Positions 38,701 to 53,188 of a stretch of 64,000 bases of DNA are shown here, piece by piece (positions within the stretch are counted from its first letter, which is position 1; each line of letters starts with the position of its first letter). The DNA is from Xestospongia bergquistia (Eukaryota; Porifera; Demospongiae; Haplosclerida; Petrosiidae). The stretch covers positions 4,722,001-4,786,000 of the forward strand of contig OZ014413.1 of assembly GCA_963965975.1 (NCBI GenBank). Direction: 5' to 3'. The notes beneath the pieces are model-generated. The model had not been told where the DNA came from. It made no database searches and was given only the letters and a program-made list of their open reading frames with translations. A program made the position numbers and the translations under genes.

Positions 38701-41700
38701 ACTAATTCCACTTCCCAGTTGATGGACATCATTAAGTCCCCACACAAATACTTTGTTTCCATGATTTTCTGGTATTGCTAAATCTGCTCTTCTTCTATGA
38801 AGTTGTAGTGTGTTACTGTCATCACATAAAGCATCATCCATGGTCAAGAAAGAAAAGTTAGCTGCTACTTCTTCCTCTGTCATATCCACTCTGCCAAGGA
38901 CATTAATACCATGAACTTTGGTATCAATGCCACCACTTTTACAAGCTTTAACTGATAACTCAACAACAGCAAAATACTGCAGAAAGTATAATGAAAGAAT
39001 GTGCTTTATAAGTGCATCAGCTTTACCTCATTTACTCCAGAAAGCAATGGAAATTCTCTTGCATTTGATGGTATAGAACATGTTTTTAATTCTTTTAATC
39101 CTCCTACTGTTTGTCCAGTTGACACAGCCACAGTAGAGGGCATATAACTAGCATCCAAAGGAGATACTTGTATTGACAACTGCTCTATGAGAATATTAGG
39201 CTGCATTTCTAATCGGATCCAATGCTATTAAAAGGAATAATTTACAGTAATGTTGTCAGAAATTTATGTAATAGACTGACAATTGAGTATGTATAGTTTT
39301 ACAAATTTATATAATGTAGCAGATATGATTGATCATTATCAAAACTTAAGAGGTTGCACAACAAAAATTATAATTTATGAAATATGTATTTCAGGCATAG
39401 CAAGTATCCAATAAAAAATGGTAATGCTAATCAATTCACCTTTCCTTGAGGTCCACTGGACTGCCAATAAGTTCCTTCATTTCCATCATACAGTCGATAT
39501 ACTTGAGCTTCATTACTAGATACAGTAATATTACGTATAATTTGATCCCACTCATTAACCACTGAGCCACCTAACATCTTCTACCAGGAAAAAAATGAAT
39601 AGTTGAGGTATAACTACACACTTGCTGTAATGCTGACTAATCAATAAATCCTTTTTATATAGTTCATATATATGTACCTTTTTCTTTTGCTTAATAGCTA
39701 GGCGACAAGTCTTTGGTGATCCAACATACACTGCAGGCTGACCATGATCATCACTTCTTTCAAAGGCATGATCATGTGACTGACCACGAAGGAAACACTC
39801 TTTGCAAAAGTCAAAGTCAGCACATACTTGACAATGGAAACGAGGTCCTTCAATTGGCTTCATTCCACATCCATCACATCTATGTGTAGGGCATCAATAA
39901 TAATGATTAAATTCTCATACAATTACTAATTCTACCTGTGTCTAGGATGAACACCGGGCACTAGTTCCATCTCAGCTATGAGCCCAGTCCAATTACTTTG
40001 CTCAGTAAAATCAACACACATATCTTGTCCATTTCTGTTAATAGATCTCACTACACCAATACTAGCATGAGTAACACAACCCCACTTGTACCTAACAGAG
40101 ACCAAAGCAAACAACAATTGCAATCTGTTCATGTCAAGAAAATTGTATTCAGTGTTTTTTTAACAGTGAATGTATGTGTGATATAAACTAACAAAATGAC
40201 AACGGAAAAGGGATATGTACATGTGTATTTTAGCATACCTCATGCCCAATCTTATATATACATACAATATAATGTACTTGTTTTCTGGAGAGCTATGCCT
40301 TTTACTATCAGTTGGGCTGTCTGTTATAACTAAACCTCCACCTTCTAGTCATTAACTTAAGAAGCAATATGAAATTGGATGTGTACATTAATAAAAGGTT
40401 CAGTGAGTAAATTTAGTTCTTAATTTGCATGACAATATTATAAAGCTGCTATGTATTAGTAGGCAATACTTCATAATTGCAGTTAGTATATCACCTTTAT
40501 TGACTGTATCATGGGTGTTATTGATCATAACTTACTTTGGAGATTTGACTGATTTTTTGACTCGAACTCTGTCTCCAGGTTTAAATGCTAATTTTGGTTC
40601 AATAACCCCTCCTACCAGTTCAATAGCAGAGTAGCGAACCCAGTATGTGCCTCCTTTCTTACTCCATAAAACTTGAACATGTAAGTTATGAACATCATCT
40701 CGATCAATCTAATCAGAGAAGAGGCATATTTGCTACAAGTACATTAACTCAACAGTCTGCAAAATACAGTTGTATCTCTATGTACTCATAGTTACACATA
40801 CAATACAATAATAGGATTAAATTATAATTCACTGTGTAGTGATATGATCTAGGTTAAATTAACTAATTTAATTTAATTTTAAAACTATTCATTGTTTTAA
40901 AATGAACTTATGACAGTATGCAAGGTAAACGTGTGTACCTTAAACAATGTGTTTGTTTTTTTCTTATTAAGCATGTTAGTTATATATAACCATTCAGGAA
41001 GGACAAAGGTACACCCATACAGGTATATCATAAGGTTTGGAATTACATCCTTTCTGATATCAAACTTAGTATTATTTTTGATCATAAAATAATGAAAAAG
41101 GGTTAGGCCTGGCCAAAGTGGTATGTTTGTCCTTAGATGTGTCTCCTCTTGTTTAACATTATGCAATGTTGGCTTGGTTGATACATACTGACTGACCTTG
41201 GTGACTCGTCCAGTATCACCCTTTCTCACTTCATCACAATTCTCTATACATCGCACACTCAGACCAACACTAATATTGTCACTGACATAACGAGAATACT
41301 CATCAATTGTTTTAAATTGATCTCTTGTCTTGAAAGCTTGATCAAAATCTACATTTACATTAAAGTAAAATAAACTTTGTTAGGACTTATTAATTTCACA
41401 ACTGCTTGGTGCAGAATTGGTTATAACATGGCTGTGTAGCTGTTGGTAAAACTCCCTCATTTTTGATATATTATTCACTAGATTTGACTTTAAAAATTTT
41501 AAAATAACTTAAACCTTATCAAAAATGAATTATTCATAGTTGTGTGGAAAACTGGAAGTTAGCGTTATCCATAACAATAAATATTACTATTCTTACCTAT
41601 GGGAGTTCCAGTACCTTCTAAATCAAAGTCAAAGTTATCACTGTCTTCATCATTCTCATCACTAGACGACAAGCTGTCCTCCTCACTTCTGTCATTTTCT

Positions 41701-44700
41701 TCAATTACTTCATCTTGAGTAGTATGAGGAGAAGTAGTTTCTGGTTGTGGTGCTGGAGTCTCTATATCAGGTACCTCCAAGTGGCTGTGGTCTAGCAACC
41801 ATGCTATGAGGTGTTCTGGATTATTATTAATACCAGTCATCTGTGGTACATGAAAATTAACATAAATTTCTGTACACATTATGTCAAAATATCAGCTTAT
41901 TTGTAATTCTATAATGTAAATAGAGCAGTCAAAATACACTCACTTGAATAGCATATTCAATCCGTCTACGATTAAAACCCATTTCCATTAATTGAGAAAC
42001 AATACGACTTGGAGGAGGAGGATCTGGAGTGGAAGGAGACAGAGCTTCCCCTGTTAAAGGTACTTTTTTGACTATGTGAGATTTTCGAGGTCTCCTTTTA
42101 TGATGTGTTGGTTCTGCAATTTCAGGTTTGTGCACCTCAGATGCCAAGTATTGACAAATAGATACTGCAGCAGCCTAAGTATATAACAAAGACCCACAAG
42201 TAACTGAACACACAATTCACATATTACTATTTGTTAGTAATCACATACATGTACATGTAACATTATTTCAGGACAACATTAGTGAACATTACCACTAACT
42301 TCTAACTCGTCTCGTCCAAACATAGCTTTAATTGGTGATGGTCGAGTAGCAGCACTAAGTAATTGCTGGAAGAGGCTATAGTCATAGTCATCACTCCCTT
42401 TAGTAGTTCTATTGGTCATAATCTCTTGCAGATTCTCTTGTTGGCTAAACAGAACACATGCAGCTTTCAATAAACCCAGACGAATTTGCTGTTGCCTCAA
42501 TGTAGGAATATCAATATCTAAAAGAAACAAACTTTACAGAAGAACTTTAGAGAGGAAATTCACAAGTTGCAAATTCATAACACAAATTAAACAATATCTA
42601 AATTTGTAGAAAAAGCTGAAGGATGTCAATATAATAATAATAGTAGCTAGCATAGGAAATTTAACTTTAACACAAAGGAAGGAACAATATTGTTAAAATA
42701 AGATTCAAAGTCCTAACAATGAAATAAAAGTGATAATAACTTGTGTCCAGAGTCTCTAAATAGGGGTGTATGCTGCGACTGCTAGGTTTGCCCCTGAGTA
42801 CTAAATAACAAATAATTATTATAACTGTATTTAATACTAAACAGTCACTGTATTGGGAAAGTCCCTTAAAGAATTCTTAGAAGTCAATGACATTTTCAGT
42901 AAAGTTGATGTTTCAGTTCTATATTGTGCCATCGTTGGTAATGTTTAACACATTTTAGGCAAGTTGAGACAAAAGTGAAAACTAGGCAGGATAAGGTTAG
43001 ACAATATAGTAGTACCAAACATACCAAAACACCTCTAAAAAGTCTTGGGTGTTAAAAATGCTTTTAATAGGATCAGAACAAATATGAATCACAAGAAAAT
43101 AAGAACAGAAGTTTCATAGTCATTGACATTTTAAAATTTTTGTTTAATATGTTGTTCTACTCAAGGAAATGTGTATAATAGTTACATCTTAGATATTATA
43201 TAATTATATTCATTGTTAATTAAATTTTATTACTTATGTCACAATTTTAAATGTCTTCATTTATAGCCAGTGGAAGAAACCAAAACAATACTATTACCTT
43301 TATTATCAACTGTTTTCATGATCATCTTTTCAGGGGGGGCTACCAACAAATGTGGGGGTGCGGACGACGAGAGTAAAGTTGAGAATGCCCCGTCTCCTGA
43401 ACCAGCTAATCGAACTAAACTACTCCAAATACCAGTAACAGTATCATTCACTGGAAGTTGGTCAACACGAAAATTGAGCACATGAAACTGAAAAAAGTTA
43501 AAAGGGACATCTTTGAAAAAGCAAAAGAAAAAAAAAAAGAGGTCCCACCGAGACTTGAACTCGGATCGTTGGATTCAAAGTCCAAAGTGCTAACCATTAC
43601 ACCATGGGACCGCATACAATAATAAGTCTTACAATTATGTATAATTATAATGTACACAAGTTTTACCGTTTTTAAACTCGTCAATGAACAAAGTTTGGCA
43701 CTTCTGCCTCCATAAAAGAGCACTACAACGTTATTTTTATTTTTTATTTTTGTAATAGTTCCCATTCCTAGTTCATCATGTTGAACTAAGCCTCCAATTC
43801 TAGGTCGATCATCAAGGCCTCCAATCACTGAAAGAACAGCCATTGCAGAGCCATACATGGCAATGTCTTTTTCCAACTACACAAAAAGATTAAAAATTAC
43901 AAATATACATTATTTAGTCACTGAATATTCCATTTTGTTCACATGATTGAGCAGCTATAGCTTTATTGTTTACCTGTTCTTCATTAGACAAATGTGTCTC
44001 ACAGTTACTTTGACTTAAAACTTCTGATTGCATTACAAGTTTAGGTATACTCTGCAGGACATCACCTATAAAATTATTGATGATTTTATTCCAAGCTGGT
44101 AGAGGATGCAATTTCCGTATCAGAGCTATGCACTCTTCAGCAACAGTACTACTAGTGGAAGCAGTTTGTGATGCATATAATTTGATCCTCTTCTTTTTAG
44201 TCACAGGGTCTGTGTTATTCAGTGGGACATTACAAAGAACTAATATTTGGCCTAATAGTTGAAAGAAATAGTCCACTAGTTCCAATTGAGTAGCTTCATA
44301 ATTGCCCGGTTTCCATGATGAGAGAATAGATCTCAATAAACGTAGCAGTAAAACCTAATTTGGAAAGAGAGTGAAAATCAGGTCTATTTGATCAATTAAC
44401 AAAATCAAACATTCGAAGTAGGAGAGATGCACTATTCTCCATTATAGCATGTAAGTTTGGGACACAAGTTTAAGGTATATCTAGTGAAGGAAATTACGAA
44501 TTACTTGTTGTGTGATTTGTTGATGAAACAGAGAGACAGTAGACAGTAAGAAGGTTAGTGAGGAAGAACAGTTGATAATACTCATAATTATTGCAGCTCC
44601 TCTTGGTGTGCAAAATGCATTTCCAATTTCAGTGGATGTAACAATTCCTCTTAAAAAGCCATGTGTTGCCCACATAAAATGTTGAATGGAATATATATTG

Positions 44701-47700
44701 GTCTTTTCTATAATAGGTAAATAACAAAATTGGAGAGAAGAAAAAGAGGGAATGTTGGGTTGATTTTTTTAAAACTATAACACTATTCTACTCAGTGATA
44801 TTACAACAGACATGTACCACATATACCTTTTATATTACTAGACAAAATGTGCTGGAAAAGGGAAGCCACAGAGTGAGCAGTCTGAGGGTGTAGTCCATCA
44901 GCATGTGCACTAAGACCTAATGTCACACATTGTAAGAGATGAGTGCAAGCTTTCAGAACACATTTGGTAGGATCGTCAGCACATTTAGGCTCATATGTCA
45001 ATCCTGAATAAAGAAAGAGACAACAGAAGTGGTGTGCATTCTACATACAGCAATTAAACTGTATGTAATACAATTATAAGCCCATTTATGCTTTTATGTT
45101 ACCTTCTGTAATTTGGGCATCCTTCATATCTTCCTTCTTCTCTTCAACTTTTGTCTTTGGAATAAGTTCAGATGGAGCTAATGCCAGGTCAAACTTGTCT
45201 TCTTTGCCCATTCGATATGAGTTAACAGATCCAGTATCCCAGCGCACTCTGACCCAACCATCGCTACCTACTTCACTTATGACAGTTCCTTCACCAGGTG
45301 GTGGACCATTCTGACAGAAAAAAGTTTGCAAAAAGAGTAACTAAGGAGTATATTACAAACATTAATAATTATACACTAATGTACAATTATTAATACTAAG
45401 CATCTTGAAATTACTCAGACAAGTAATACTAAATGGCCGATATTACTTTTATCTAACCTGATCTCCCCACTTCCAATCTGGTCCACGTACTACCCTAGTT
45501 CCAGGTGTTAAGCGTGGTATAACTTCCACTCCTGTAACTGGAATACCAGCACTTCCATGAATTAAAGATTCTTCAACATGAGACACTACTACTGGATCAG
45601 TTTTAATATCTTCATTTATTTCTTCCAATTCTTCAATACCAGTCAACCTTTACATGGGAATTAATCACATAATTGTACAGAATAGATAAAAAACTTAAAC
45701 AATATGTTGTGTCTAAACAAGATGGTCCCTTCTATAAGTGAGAGCAACATAAATTTGAAAATTATGAAGTATAAAAATCTGAAAGCACTGAAGTGAATTA
45801 CCATCTTTAATGTTTTTTCTAAACAAAGATGCATTATGCATATAGGCATGTTTTTTAACTAGTGTCATGTTTTGATGTAGCAATGACACAGAAATATAAT
45901 CTATGACCACTGTTTACCTATTACTGTATGTGGATAATGACATAAGTCCTAATAAAGCAAAAAGTATAGGACTTTTTGAGTTATAAACAGAAGGACAATG
46001 AGTGTAAACCTAAAAAGACAGTAAAGCTATGAATGTAGATGGTCTTAGATGTGGAAACATGTACAAGCAGCAAGTAACATAATACATTAAAATTCTCTGG
46101 ATATGTTCAAACAGCATATAGAAAAAAGTCTGACCTTAATATACACTGTAATAATCCTAGTAATCCTTCATTAATAAAAATCGAGAGATCCACTGTTTCA
46201 TTTTCCCATGTTAACATATTCAATAACAACATCACAAAACGTGATGAAGAGCACGAGCCAATAGTAAATGACATATCTTCAGCTAAATAAAGTTTGAAAT
46301 AATAAGTAAAGAAAGATATAGGAGCATGTAGCCTTGCTAAGGAAGAAGCATGCACTTTTAGTAATAATTATACTCCAACTCATATGCCTAACTTTGTACA
46401 AAGCAATGGCATAAATAGAGACAGGTACATAGTATGATGATGAATACAAGAATATGCTATGCTGTATATTTGTATTAAATCCCAATGTTATCATGATGAA
46501 TTTTATGTGATATTAAAGTTTAAGCTCTTCAGATTACTATGTAAGCTGTTATAATTTATATCTAAAACATAATGAGATAGTTGTTAGGCTAAAAGTAATA
46601 TTTTATTAAAAAGGAGAACTACAAGTACCAACAAGTTACATGAAAAGTGTAATACTATTCTTAGGTAATTAACAGAACTATTATAGTTACTTACAGTCAA
46701 TCCCTGTTTTTTTCATAACTGACAAACAGTCAACAAAATGCTGAATTTGGAGAACATTTTTCCTCAATTGCTGTAACGTCCATTTATTGATTTCACGAAA
46801 CTCTAACTCAATTTCCGCCAGTAATGAAGGAGCAACATGTTCAATATTATTTGATGTATTAACTACTCTAAAATGAGAGGTTAAAAGTATTATGTATCAT
46901 GAATTTTTAGTTTATGTAGTCCATATATGTGTACAACATACAATCACCTCAGTAAGTAAAGATGATATTAGCCATAACATTATTGTACAAAAAGTAAATT
47001 CAATATAGTAAGAGAAGTAGAGTTTGTTGCGGAATTTCCACTTTGGAATTATGTTGAAATCTTTATTCTAATTGGTTACTGGATGAATTAGTTTATAGTT
47101 CACAATGCTGGCCAAATAAAAGGTCAGATATGATTTAGCATGACTGTGGGTACCTAGTAGTAACTAAGTTAGCAAGTAAAACGTAAATGAGACTACTGTA
47201 TAGCAGTTCATCTTCATGAAGATAAGCATTGGCTGCCAAGTTTAAATATACACACACAGTATTGCAAAACATTTTCAACACATTTATTTCTACATGCAAA
47301 AATTAGATTCTTGGGAAGATGTGTAATAAAAAATAAGTGTTTGTAGCTACCACTTTTGGGAAGTTGTTAGTTGCCTTCCAGTGGTGACAAGTTACATGTT
47401 AGAGGAAGACCAGAAAGTAACTCTGCTGACAGATTTATATGCCATGCAGATGTAAAAGACTGTACTGTCAACTGTTAACTAGTGCAAGCAAAATTTTTGT
47501 CAGATTAGTAATAGGGCAGAATTGGAAAAATATCTCTGGTCGGAATAAACTGGTATACAATATACAGTAATAACATACAGATTTTGTGACTCTTCTATTA
47601 GACCTTGCCACCCACAGAGAACAGAATATCGTACAGAAGGCAGGAGAGAATCCTGACTAAGAATTTGAAGTAGTGAATTAATACCAGCTAATCTCTGTTC

Positions 47701-50700
47701 TGCTCTAATTGTCTAAAATCAATGGAAAAGAATCTCAATTTCTTGTCTCAAACACTAATTTCAAACGTTTTCATGGACATAAGCAAGAGTAAAATCATGC
47801 AATGGTAACAGTGTATAGATAGGCTGGACTTTTGACTGGTATGCAGACATGGGGTCAATCACATTGCAATGTAATATATTACTATTACTATTACAACAGA
47901 AATAATTATATTACTATTACTATTACTTGACATATCCTTCTATTACTATTACTATTACCACTTAAATGTAAGAAATTATTATCACTATTAAATTAACAAG
48001 GTTTGATTAATGAATATACTATGCATGCTAAACCAAATGGCCGTTACACTTAATGTTCATTAATTTTTCAAAGACAGCATCTTTCTGGCCTAAAAAAAAA
48101 TACATATTAAAGGCTGTATGGGCAATCCCTACACAGGCACTTCTACAATAAGTCTGGCAGCCAGTATGAAATAAGAGAAATACCTGTCTCTTAAGAGCAG
48201 TGCACAGCTTATTCACATCAACATCATCAGTAAAAACAAAATTCTTGATCTGGTTAAGTAGCAAAGTGTGATGAGATGACATACCAACACGTTCTCTAAG
48301 CCACCTAAATTTTCTGCTACTTGCTATTTCCAGAGTCACAGGGTCCCATGACACAGCCTATACAGAATTGACAGTTGAATAGTTATTATTGACCAAAACC
48401 AATATGAGCATAATAAATTAGTGCTATTACTAATTACTAACTTCTTGAGCTTGTGCCAATGATTTTATATCCCGAGAGTGCTGTCGTTCATAAAGTATTC
48501 TTTTCATTGATCCAGTCTCCTCATGAATAACAGACTCTGAAGGTGATAAATTTTGTTCTTTACAACTGTCACGATTCCAAACGAGAGCTTTCCTAGCCAG
48601 TGTCTTCCATCTTGATTCCACATGTAAAATTTGATGACGATGTAATATACTTTGCACATTAGTAGCAGGAGAACGTATATTGTCAATCAAAAACAAACAC
48701 CTTTCTATGGCTGGTCCACATATCTCTTCATAACTACATGATGATTCTTGTCGTGATTTGACTAGAGTTAGCTTTGCATCATAAATTAGCTTACATATAT
48801 CTGCCAAAGTTGATGGGAAATGAATTGTTGATTCATTGCTGACACTATTTTCTTGATCTACAAGGATCAATGCTAGCTGTACTAAGTCATGAAGCTTAAG
48901 AAGACAAGCCAAAAACAACCGAGCAAACTTTTCTACTGGATGGTCAGGATTTTGTTCGGTAATCATCAATGTCATATTCTTTTCTTTAGAATAGCCATGA
49001 ACAAGAGACAGAAATTGTTTCACCTTTTCATTCTCTGACTCAGGATGGACTAGCCCTGTAATAAATGAGTGTGCAGTATCAGCACCTTGATCTTGTAAAG
49101 GACATGGTTGAGGTGCATTATCTGATAAATGAGATTGGCTTTCTAATCCACTAGCAAATATCTCCATTGACAGCCATGTTTCACTGGTTTCTTCTTCAGA
49201 AAGAACAGGTAAACTTTTAAAAAGTTGATGTGCTCTAAAGCCATGTAATAGGGCAAGGGTTCTTTCTGTATCAATTAAAAGATTGCATTGTGATTCTTTG
49301 CTTTCAATTAAACCAGGTTCCTCCTACAATGTAAGAGTTTGTTAGAAAATGTGCATGAACTAGTCATTTGTACCTTGGCCAAATCTCCAATGTAAAATTG
49401 TTTCATCATTTCATATGCAAATTCTGTATGTCCAGCTGCTTCAAAAGCTTGTGTTGCATCTTTTCCTGCATAACTAAGTAGTAATTCTGCTCCACAAGGT
49501 GCCTACAAATTCATGAAGAATGTATACAGTTGTATATAGATAATAATGCACCTGCATGGCTAAAGGCTCAATGTCATAAATTTTGCCATTAATAACAAGC
49601 CATCTCCCTTTTCCTTCCTCTTTGTTATGTCTATCCATTTCCTCCTGGGTAATAAATATCCCACATTTCTCTGTAAAATTGATTCCTACAAGATAATAAT
49701 CATAAGTAGTAAATACTAACAATACAACAACCTCAATTAAAGTTAGTAGTTGTTTAAGTGTACACAAATTTGACTTTTCATAATTTTATGTGCATTTAAC
49801 AACAAATAGTTCTAGCTCTCTTTCTTTATAATTTATGAGAGTGGGGTAGTGACCAGCACTTGTACCCATTATCATGATAATGTTACTACTAATTATATTC
49901 TGGCAATTAAAAGTTGCAAATAGATGATTGGATGGTGAATCCATAAAATTGGTGCAATAATTTAGGAATAAGACAAGACAAATCGTTCAAATTCAGCATT
50001 GCTGATATTCCAGAAATATATACACATACTTCTACTACATGTGCAATACATGTACATACTTTTGACTTTAGGCCAGGCTATATCATCTTGATCAATGTTT
50101 AAGCAATCAGGAGCTAATCGATTAAACTTGTCTAGCAATTCCAATAATCCACTTAACAAAGGAATACAATCACAATCAGCAATCAAAAGGGGAGCTTGTA
50201 ATTGTAATAACACCAATCCCACAGATAGTTCTGGTAATAATGTTCCAAACATCCCAGCTGCTAAAGTGTTTGCAGCTTGATTGTAACTGTTTGGTCCCGT
50301 AGATCCCACTCGAATGGCTATAGGAAGGACTTGATTAGAATGTTCTTGAACCATAGCTATATATTTTACTAGAACAGAAATAGCACCTCTTGCTTGAGCT
50401 GTGTACAAAGTAATACATATCTCACATAAGCTATTCATTGTTTATGCATATATTATATTAACTGACCTGGATTTGCCTGGCTCTGTGAATACACATTTGA
50501 TAACAACAGTCTCTGGAACAATTGCAACAACTTCATCGCTGAAGAGTCTGCTTTAAGCTCTGACTCAGAAAAAGGTTTGGTCTGCTTAGTATCTTGGGCT
50601 TGAAGTAGCTAAATGGTAGGTATATGAAGATACCATATCAAATGAGACTGTTGCACTCCTTTCAACATACAACTAGTTTACAAGACAATTTACCTGTTTG

Positions 50701-53143
50701 AAATAGGAGAGGTTCATGTTGATAGAATTCCCAATTAATTGACGCACAAGATGCAGTAAGGGAACACCTTCTTCTGTTTGGACTTCAGTAACAGTATCAT
50801 GTTCCTGAGTTTCAAGTGCAATAGCTGCCATAAGTGCATTTTCTAAACCACAGTCAGCCATCAAACTACTGACAAGAAGACGGATCATGAACTGTTGGCC
50901 TTTTGGTAGTGACTGAGCAATAGGACCTATATGTCAAATAATGGCTATAATAATCTAAAAAATGTGCATTGTTGACATATGGAATCATTGTCATTCATCC
51001 ATGAGGACACACCATTATGGACCATGAATAGTAAAAGCCTTTGTAATAAGAATAGCAATAGGAAAAATGTTCCATAAACATAGTAATATAAGAGAATTTC
51101 CACAATGGTGGTGGTCAGTTGAGAGATTGAATTAGGTGCAGAGAATGACTCCCAGAGAGTACTTTTGTTGCTTTTTCTGCAATATTTTAGCTTCAATATT
51201 TTACATTTTTACATTATGTATGTTAGACCAATGCTCCAATTTACCACTTAAGGGTCAAAGGATAAGGGTTTATGGTCAAGGGTCCCTTAACCATAGATAC
51301 TATTATATTTTGACCCATTAGTGCAATTTTGTGGTGCATATTGCCACCAATAAGTAAATTTATTATTACTCATTTCCACAAAATGGTGTAGTCTCATGAA
51401 TCAACGTCACTCCCATGCTAGGCAAGCAATATCATTAGATGCACTTAATACTACAGTGTTATTACAAATTGGAACTTGCTTTGGCAAACAAACAAATATA
51501 TTATTTCCTTTACATATTCTTACCTTCTCCATTTGGCAGAAGTCCTGATAGAGCACTAGCTCTCTCAGATACAGTTGGTAACAAAAGAGTCCAACCACTC
51601 CTCAGTACAGACTGAGCAGCATTTTGAACTGAAGCAAGTATGCCAGAACCAACAGCAAGCTTAACAACAATTTGTTTAATAGAATGGAGTAAAGCTGAGC
51701 CAGGATGTAAACCAATTGATTCTGCATCAATTAACATTGAAGTGGCCGCATAGAGCTGTGTATATAAATAGTAAAATAACAGAATTTGTAAAATGTATAA
51801 ACAGTGAATTATGTAAACTTAGAATTGCCACTGAGGGCTGTTCCCAACTCATATAATAAATCAATACTAAACCCTAAACCTTAAAGTGACAACAACACTG
51901 AACATATAAAGGAGGTAGTGAGGATACGAGTATGTAAAACAATTGAAGACAGTTGGTAAAAATTACTATATGTCAATACCTGCAATTTAAGGAGATTCAA
52001 TGTTGCTACAGCCATGCATTCCTGCTCCTGATTAGGTGGAGAAGGGTATATCTCTTTGTCACCATCTAGCCCATCACAAACAATCTTTAGCAAGAGATGT
52101 AACTTTTCAAAAGTAAGAGCTGAAACATTTAACACAAATGGCATTTCTTTGCCAATTGGTCCAGGAACTTGACTGAACAAGACAAAACTCTGATGGATTT
52201 AAAAGAGATCAACATCCAATATACAGTGTACTGTAAACTTACTTCAAAAGCACCACAAGCTATAGAGAAGGTTCCTTCTCCAGAAACCTCTTTAATCAAG
52301 GTAGGACATAGTACAACATCTCCAGAGCCATCAACTTCACCACAAGAATTTTTACCCCAAGAATATACATTTCCAGTATCAGTAAGAGCAAGACAGTGTT
52401 GAGCTCCAACACTTATATCAATTAGTGTAGACCCAGACAAACAGTCAACTAGTTTAGGAGAACGAACGTGTTCTTGACTATTGTGACCAAGTTGATATGT
52501 ATCTGCTGATCCCCTATGAAACAACACCAAAGTAAAATAAAAAAAAATAATTTCAACAACTAACCAAGTATAGAGTTTTCCATCCTTAGTGAGAGCTAAA
52601 GAAAACTGATTACCACACATAACCTTGCAGATATCAACAGAATCCAAATCATTAACTGCTTTAGGAACTTTAGTGGTTTCTCCTCCTCCTCGGCCCAATT
52701 TACCATAGTCACCATCACCCCAAGACCAAACCTTACCAGTTTTATCCAATGCTAATGTATGAGCATCACCACTCCCACAATCTACTTGGATGATATGAAC
52801 TCCAGCCAAAGCTTGTACTTTTGTGGGCACCATCTTGTCATCAGCATCACCTGAAAAATATTGGCATTATCACAATAAATGTCCTTTGCAAAAGCATTGC
52901 TGAGAGCAACTGTATGTATGCATCATGTCTTCTCAAACATTATACATGTACATGTACTTGTAAGCTATTGACTTTACCATGTCCAAGTCGACCATAACTG
53001 CCTTTTCCCCAGGTATATAGAACTCCATCATCAGTAACAGCAGCACTATGCATACTTCCTGCAGCAATGTTAACTATCTTCTCTCCAGCTAAAGTTGTCA
53101 CTAGTGTTGGTACAGTACAAGATCTGAGAAAAATAGAAGATAT

Positions 53144-53188
<45 letters not shown>

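Noticed and set aside
45918..46009. Extra HERC2 exon between exons 24 and 25
   Set aside because: Its phase does not match exon 24 and including it breaks the frame; leaving it out gives a continuous 4,676-codon protein. Kept only as a possible poison exon.
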